From Candidatus Paracaedibacteraceae bacterium UBA6184 (lineage in GTDB: Bacteria; Pseudomonadota; Alphaproteobacteria; UBA6184): a DNA stretch of 7,590 bases. The notes beneath the pieces were generated by a model. It had not been told where the DNA came from, made no database searches, and saw only the letters and a list, made by a program, of their open reading frames with translations. Within the stretch, counting starts at the first letter, position 1. Each line of letters begins with the position of its first letter. The position numbers were made by a program, and so were the translations under genes. Below are positions 5,489 through 7,590 of this stretch, one piece after another. The DNA lies in assembly GCA_002422845.1 (NCBI GenBank), contig DITM01000007.1:1-7590 (forward strand), in the 5' to 3' direction.

Positions 5489-6217
5489 CTAAAAAAAGAT
5501 GCCGAAATAATGAAGAACATCTTTCACATAATAGGCAAGACAGATAGCCAAAAAACTATCAAACCGATCTAAAAAACCCCCATGACCAGGTATCAATTGG
5601 CTGGAATCTTTAACCCCGACATAGCGTTTCACCCATGATTCTAACAAATCGCCTAAATGCGCAAAAATGCTATAGAACATAAAACGAATTGAAAACACTA
5701 AGGTTGAAAAAAGAGTAATCCCACTGAAAAAATTATTCATAAAAGAAGATGCATCCGAATAAGGCAAAAGCCCCGCTAACTGTAAGTACATGCCACCTGA
5801 ACATATCACCACACAGACAAACACCCCGCCCCAAAAACCTTCCCACGTTTTCTTAGGACTAATCTGAGGTGAAAAAGGTGTTTTTCCAAATTTTTTACCA
5901 AAAATATATGCCCCAACGTCCGTCGTCCAAACAATCAGGAAGGTCATAAATTGCTTGTGTTGAAAGTCCTTTAATGTCCAAAACTTATGCATCGCTAAAC
6001 CGATATAGATCACTCCAGCAATAATTAATAAGACTTCCAGAAATTTTACACCGTTGCGAACTGCATATCCGCGCCACAGATTGAACCACTCAACCAATAG
6101 AATGATACTTAATCCCAAGCATAGCCCATCGAAATATAGTCCGCCTTGATATAAAAGCAACAATATTCCCGGGACAAAAACCATACTAGAAAGAGTACGC
6201 TTTACTAGCTCGGACAT
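5489..6217 (-). CDS. cdsA: Phosphatidate cytidylyltransferase (CDP-diglyceride synthase)
   Basis: This integral inner-membrane enzyme makes CDP-diacylglycerol from phosphatidic acid and CTP, the branch point for all bacterial phospholipids. Its 242 residues form several hydrophobic helices and hold the complete CDS family signature at 194-220, from SWVKRYVGVKD through IPGHGGFLDRFD, with the Lys-Arg, Lys-Asp and Asp-Arg-x-Asp elements all present. SPKKTWEGFWGG (about 120-131) is a second conserved block. It is somewhat shorter than the E. coli enzyme (285), as is common in alphaproteobacteria. Its ATG overlaps the uppS stop by one base (TAATG) and AAGGA lies four bases upstream, so translation is likely coupled. 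It is the last recognised gene of the pyrH-frr-uppS unit. Confidence 0.96.
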   Translation of the reverse strand: MSELVKRTLSSMVFVPGILLLLYQGGLYFDGLCLGLSIILLVEWFNLWRGYAVRNGVKFLEVLLIIAGVIYIGLAMHKFWTLKDFQHKQFMTFLIVWTTDVGAYIFGKKFGKTPFSPQISPKKTWEGFWGGVFVCVVICSGGMYLQLAGLLPYSDASSFMNNFFSGITLFSTLVFSIRFMFYSIFAHLGDLLESWVKRYVGVKDSSQLIPGHGGFLDRFDSFLAICLAYYVKDVLHYFGIFF

Positions 6218-6915
6218 TATATCCTTCCAAATCGTCGATGACGGTGTTGATAACTATTGATAGCAAGGGTTAGTTCCTGTTTATTAAAGTCAGGCCACAT
6301 TGCATCACAAAAATACAATTCACTGTATGCTGCCTGCCATAACAGAAAATTACTGATACGTTGTTCACCACTTGTGCGGATTAATAGATCCGGATCTGGT
6401 ACATCACTTAAACTTAAATGTTGAGATATCAGCTCTTCCGTCACGGCTTCTGGATCTACCCCTTCAGTAACTATTTGTTTTACTGCTTGAACGATATCCC
6501 ATTTACCAGAATAACTCAGGGCTAAATTTAAAGAAAAACGATCATTGTTGATCGTTTTGTGTTCAGCCTCATCAATTATGGCTTGCAGACTTTTGGGTAA
6601 CTTAACTTTGTTGCCGATGACACGAAATCGAACATTTTCCTTGTGCAGCGCGTTTAATTCTTTCTTCAGGTACGTCTCTGCCAATTTCAATAACAAAGAC
6701 ACCTCATCATTGGGACGAGACCAATTTTCTTCAGAAAAACCAAACAATGTAAGGGCTTTTACGCCCAAATCAGCAGCAGCTTGTACGATTTCTCTTACAA
6801 CTTCTGCACCTTTTTGATGCCCTATAGAACGAGGGAGCCCCCTTTCAGAGGCCCACCTTCCATTTCCATCCATGATAATTCCAATATGATACGGAACAGA
6901 CGCCGCGTTGATCAT
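6217..6915 (-). CDS. uppS: Isoprenyl transferase (undecaprenyl diphosphate synthase)
   Basis: This cis-prenyltransferase adds isopentenyl units to farnesyl diphosphate to make the C55 lipid carrier for peptidoglycan and other envelope polymers. The 232 residues start with HIGIIMDGNGRWA (10-22), whose D16 is the catalytic, magnesium-binding Asp; HQKGAE (33-38), FGFSEENWSRP (58-68) and DLLIRTSGEQRISNFLLWQ (176-194), which binds isopentenyl diphosphate, follow in the usual order. The normally conserved Asn-Tyr-Gly-Gly-Arg stretch is here LSYSGKWD, a mild deviation. The ATG lies four bases after the frr stop, with CAGGT in the end of frr as the ribosome site, and the stop overlaps cdsA, so it is inside a compact operon. 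Confidence 0.97.
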   Translation of the reverse strand: MINAASVPYHIGIIMDGNGRWASERGLPRSIGHQKGAEVVREIVQAAADLGVKALTLFGFSEENWSRPNDEVSLLLKLAETYLKKELNALHKENVRFRVIGNKVKLPKSLQAIIDEAEHKTINNDRFSLNLALSYSGKWDIVQAVKQIVTEGVDPEAVTEELISQHLSLSDVPDPDLLIRTSGEQRISNFLLWQAAYSELYFCDAMWPDFNKQELTLAINSYQHRHRRFGRI

Positions 6916-6919
6916 TATC

Positions 6920-7483
6920 TTATACCTGCATTATGTCTTTTTCTTTTTGACTTAACGCTGCGTCAATTTTCACAATATATTCATCCGTTAATTTTTGAAT
7001 ATCTTTTTCATGACGAGCAGTCTCATCTTCCGAAATGATTTTGTCTTTTTCCATTTTCTTTAAGACATCCATTCCATGGCGACGAATATTGCGGATCGAT
7101 ATCCGACCTTCTTCTGCGTACTTTATAGAAATTTTAGCCATTTCTTTACGACGTTCTTCGTTAAGTTGGGGAACAGGCACGCGTACAGTTTGACCATCTG
7201 CCACTGGGTTTAACCCAAGCCCTGAATCGCGAATTGCTTTTTCAACAGACTTAACCAACCCTTTGTCCCAGACCTGCACTGATAACGTGCGGGGTTCCGG
7301 AATGTTAATGTTTCCAAGCTGATTAATAGAAACCGAATTGCCATAGGCCTCTACCACCACAGATTCTAACAACTGTGCTGATGCTCGCCCAGCGCGAAGC
7401 CCAGCGAATTCTTTTTTAGTGTGTTCAACAGCTGCATTCATTTTGTCATGCAGCTCTTTTGATAATTCTGAAAATGATTGCAT
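6920..7483 (-). CDS. frr: Ribosome recycling factor
   Basis: Frr acts with EF-G to split post-termination ribosomes so they can start a new round of translation. The product is 187 residues (185 in E. coli) and is collinear with the family: GLRAGRAS (28-35) in the long helix, a beta domain with INIPEPRTLSVQVWD, GQTVRVPVPQLNEERRKE (97-114), and ISIRNIRRHGMD (128-139), which includes the Arg residues that contact rRNA. The ATG at 7483 is preceded by GAGAG seven bases upstream. It lies 24 bases after the pyrH stop, the usual pyrH-frr order, and is followed by uppS after four bases. Confidence 0.98.
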   Translation of the reverse strand: MQSFSELSKELHDKMNAAVEHTKKEFAGLRAGRASAQLLESVVVEAYGNSVSINQLGNINIPEPRTLSVQVWDKGLVKSVEKAIRDSGLGLNPVADGQTVRVPVPQLNEERRKEMAKISIKYAEEGRISIRNIRRHGMDVLKKMEKDKIISEDETARHEKDIQKLTDEYIVKIDAALSQKEKDIMQV

Positions 7484-7507
7484 TGGTAATCTCTCTATCT
7501 TAATGAT

Positions 7508-7590
7508 TTAAGAAACGATCGTATATAATCCTTCACCACAAATTGCTTGTGCAAGTTGCCCGGGATTCTTAATATTAAATACAACGATTG
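7508..7590 (-). CDS. pyrH: UMP kinase, C-terminal end (partial)
   Basis: Only the last 26 codons are in the window; they read IVVFNIKNPGQLAQAICGEG and end LYTIVS-stop. The pattern of VFNI/M followed by PG and a closing GE-G-T-IVS is the C-terminal strand and tail of UMP kinase, which phosphorylates UMP to UDP; the TIVS ending is typical of alphaproteobacteria. Position directly before frr confirms the call. The gene continues beyond the right edge. Confidence 0.9.
   Translation of the reverse strand, partial: IVVFNIKNPGQLAQAICGEGLYTIVS

Noticed and set aside
5347..5547. Plus-strand open frame of 66 codons between the Sel1 gene and cdsA
   Set aside because: It is in the intergenic gap and antisense to the cdsA end, has no good ribosome site, and its composition is random-looking.
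6545..6817. Plus-strand open frames antisense to uppS and frr (also 6781-7038)
   Set aside because: Shadow frames opposite essential conserved genes.

Overview
The window looks like part of a low-GC (about 40% by eye) alphaproteobacterial chromosome, most likely a Holosporales- or Rickettsiales-type, host-associated organism. Three things point there. The gene order pyrH-frr-uppS-cdsA is the classic proteobacterial one. The UMP kinase tail (ending GEGLYTIVS) and the L33 protein (ADTGYFYVTKKN, YDPVARKHV) read as alphaproteobacterial. The accessory genes (Sel1-repeat proteins, a secreted phospholipase-D-like nuclease resembling the Rickettsia enzyme, and an insertion sequence) suit an intracellular lifestyle. 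The lineage below Alphaproteobacteria is inference.

Layout. The right third (5489-7590, minus strand) is a tight housekeeping operon: the end of pyrH, then frr, uppS and cdsA. It links translation recycling to undecaprenyl-phosphate and phospholipid precursor synthesis. The next genes in many alphaproteobacteria (dxr, then rseP and bamA) do not follow. Instead, after a roughly 180-bp gap, there is a second minus-strand unit (3328-5304). It encodes a secreted or anchored protein with six 36-residue Sel1 repeats that should run into a C-terminal DUF2569 membrane domain, followed five bases later by a secreted HKD-motif phospholipase D/nuclease. The DUF2569 domain is split by a +1 register change exactly at a run of eight T.

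The centre holds rpmG (ribosomal protein L33) alone on the plus strand, with a perfect consensus sigma-70 promoter and a strong terminator that sits between convergent genes. Divergent from it is a third minus-strand unit (306-2975): a secreted protein with a 16-17 residue beta-solenoid-like periodicity, a class I DNA photolyase (phrB), and a second Sel1-repeat protein. The last gene is cut by an IS1595-family insertion sequence that occupies the left edge (1-351). The IS supplies its last 14 or so codons and its stop.

The most notable points are the homopolymer frameshift that splits Sel1-DUF2569, the Sel1/DUF2569/PLD gene pairing, the periodic secreted protein cotranscribed with a photolyase, and the IS-truncated Sel1 gene. 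No RNA genes, CRISPR arrays or origins were seen.
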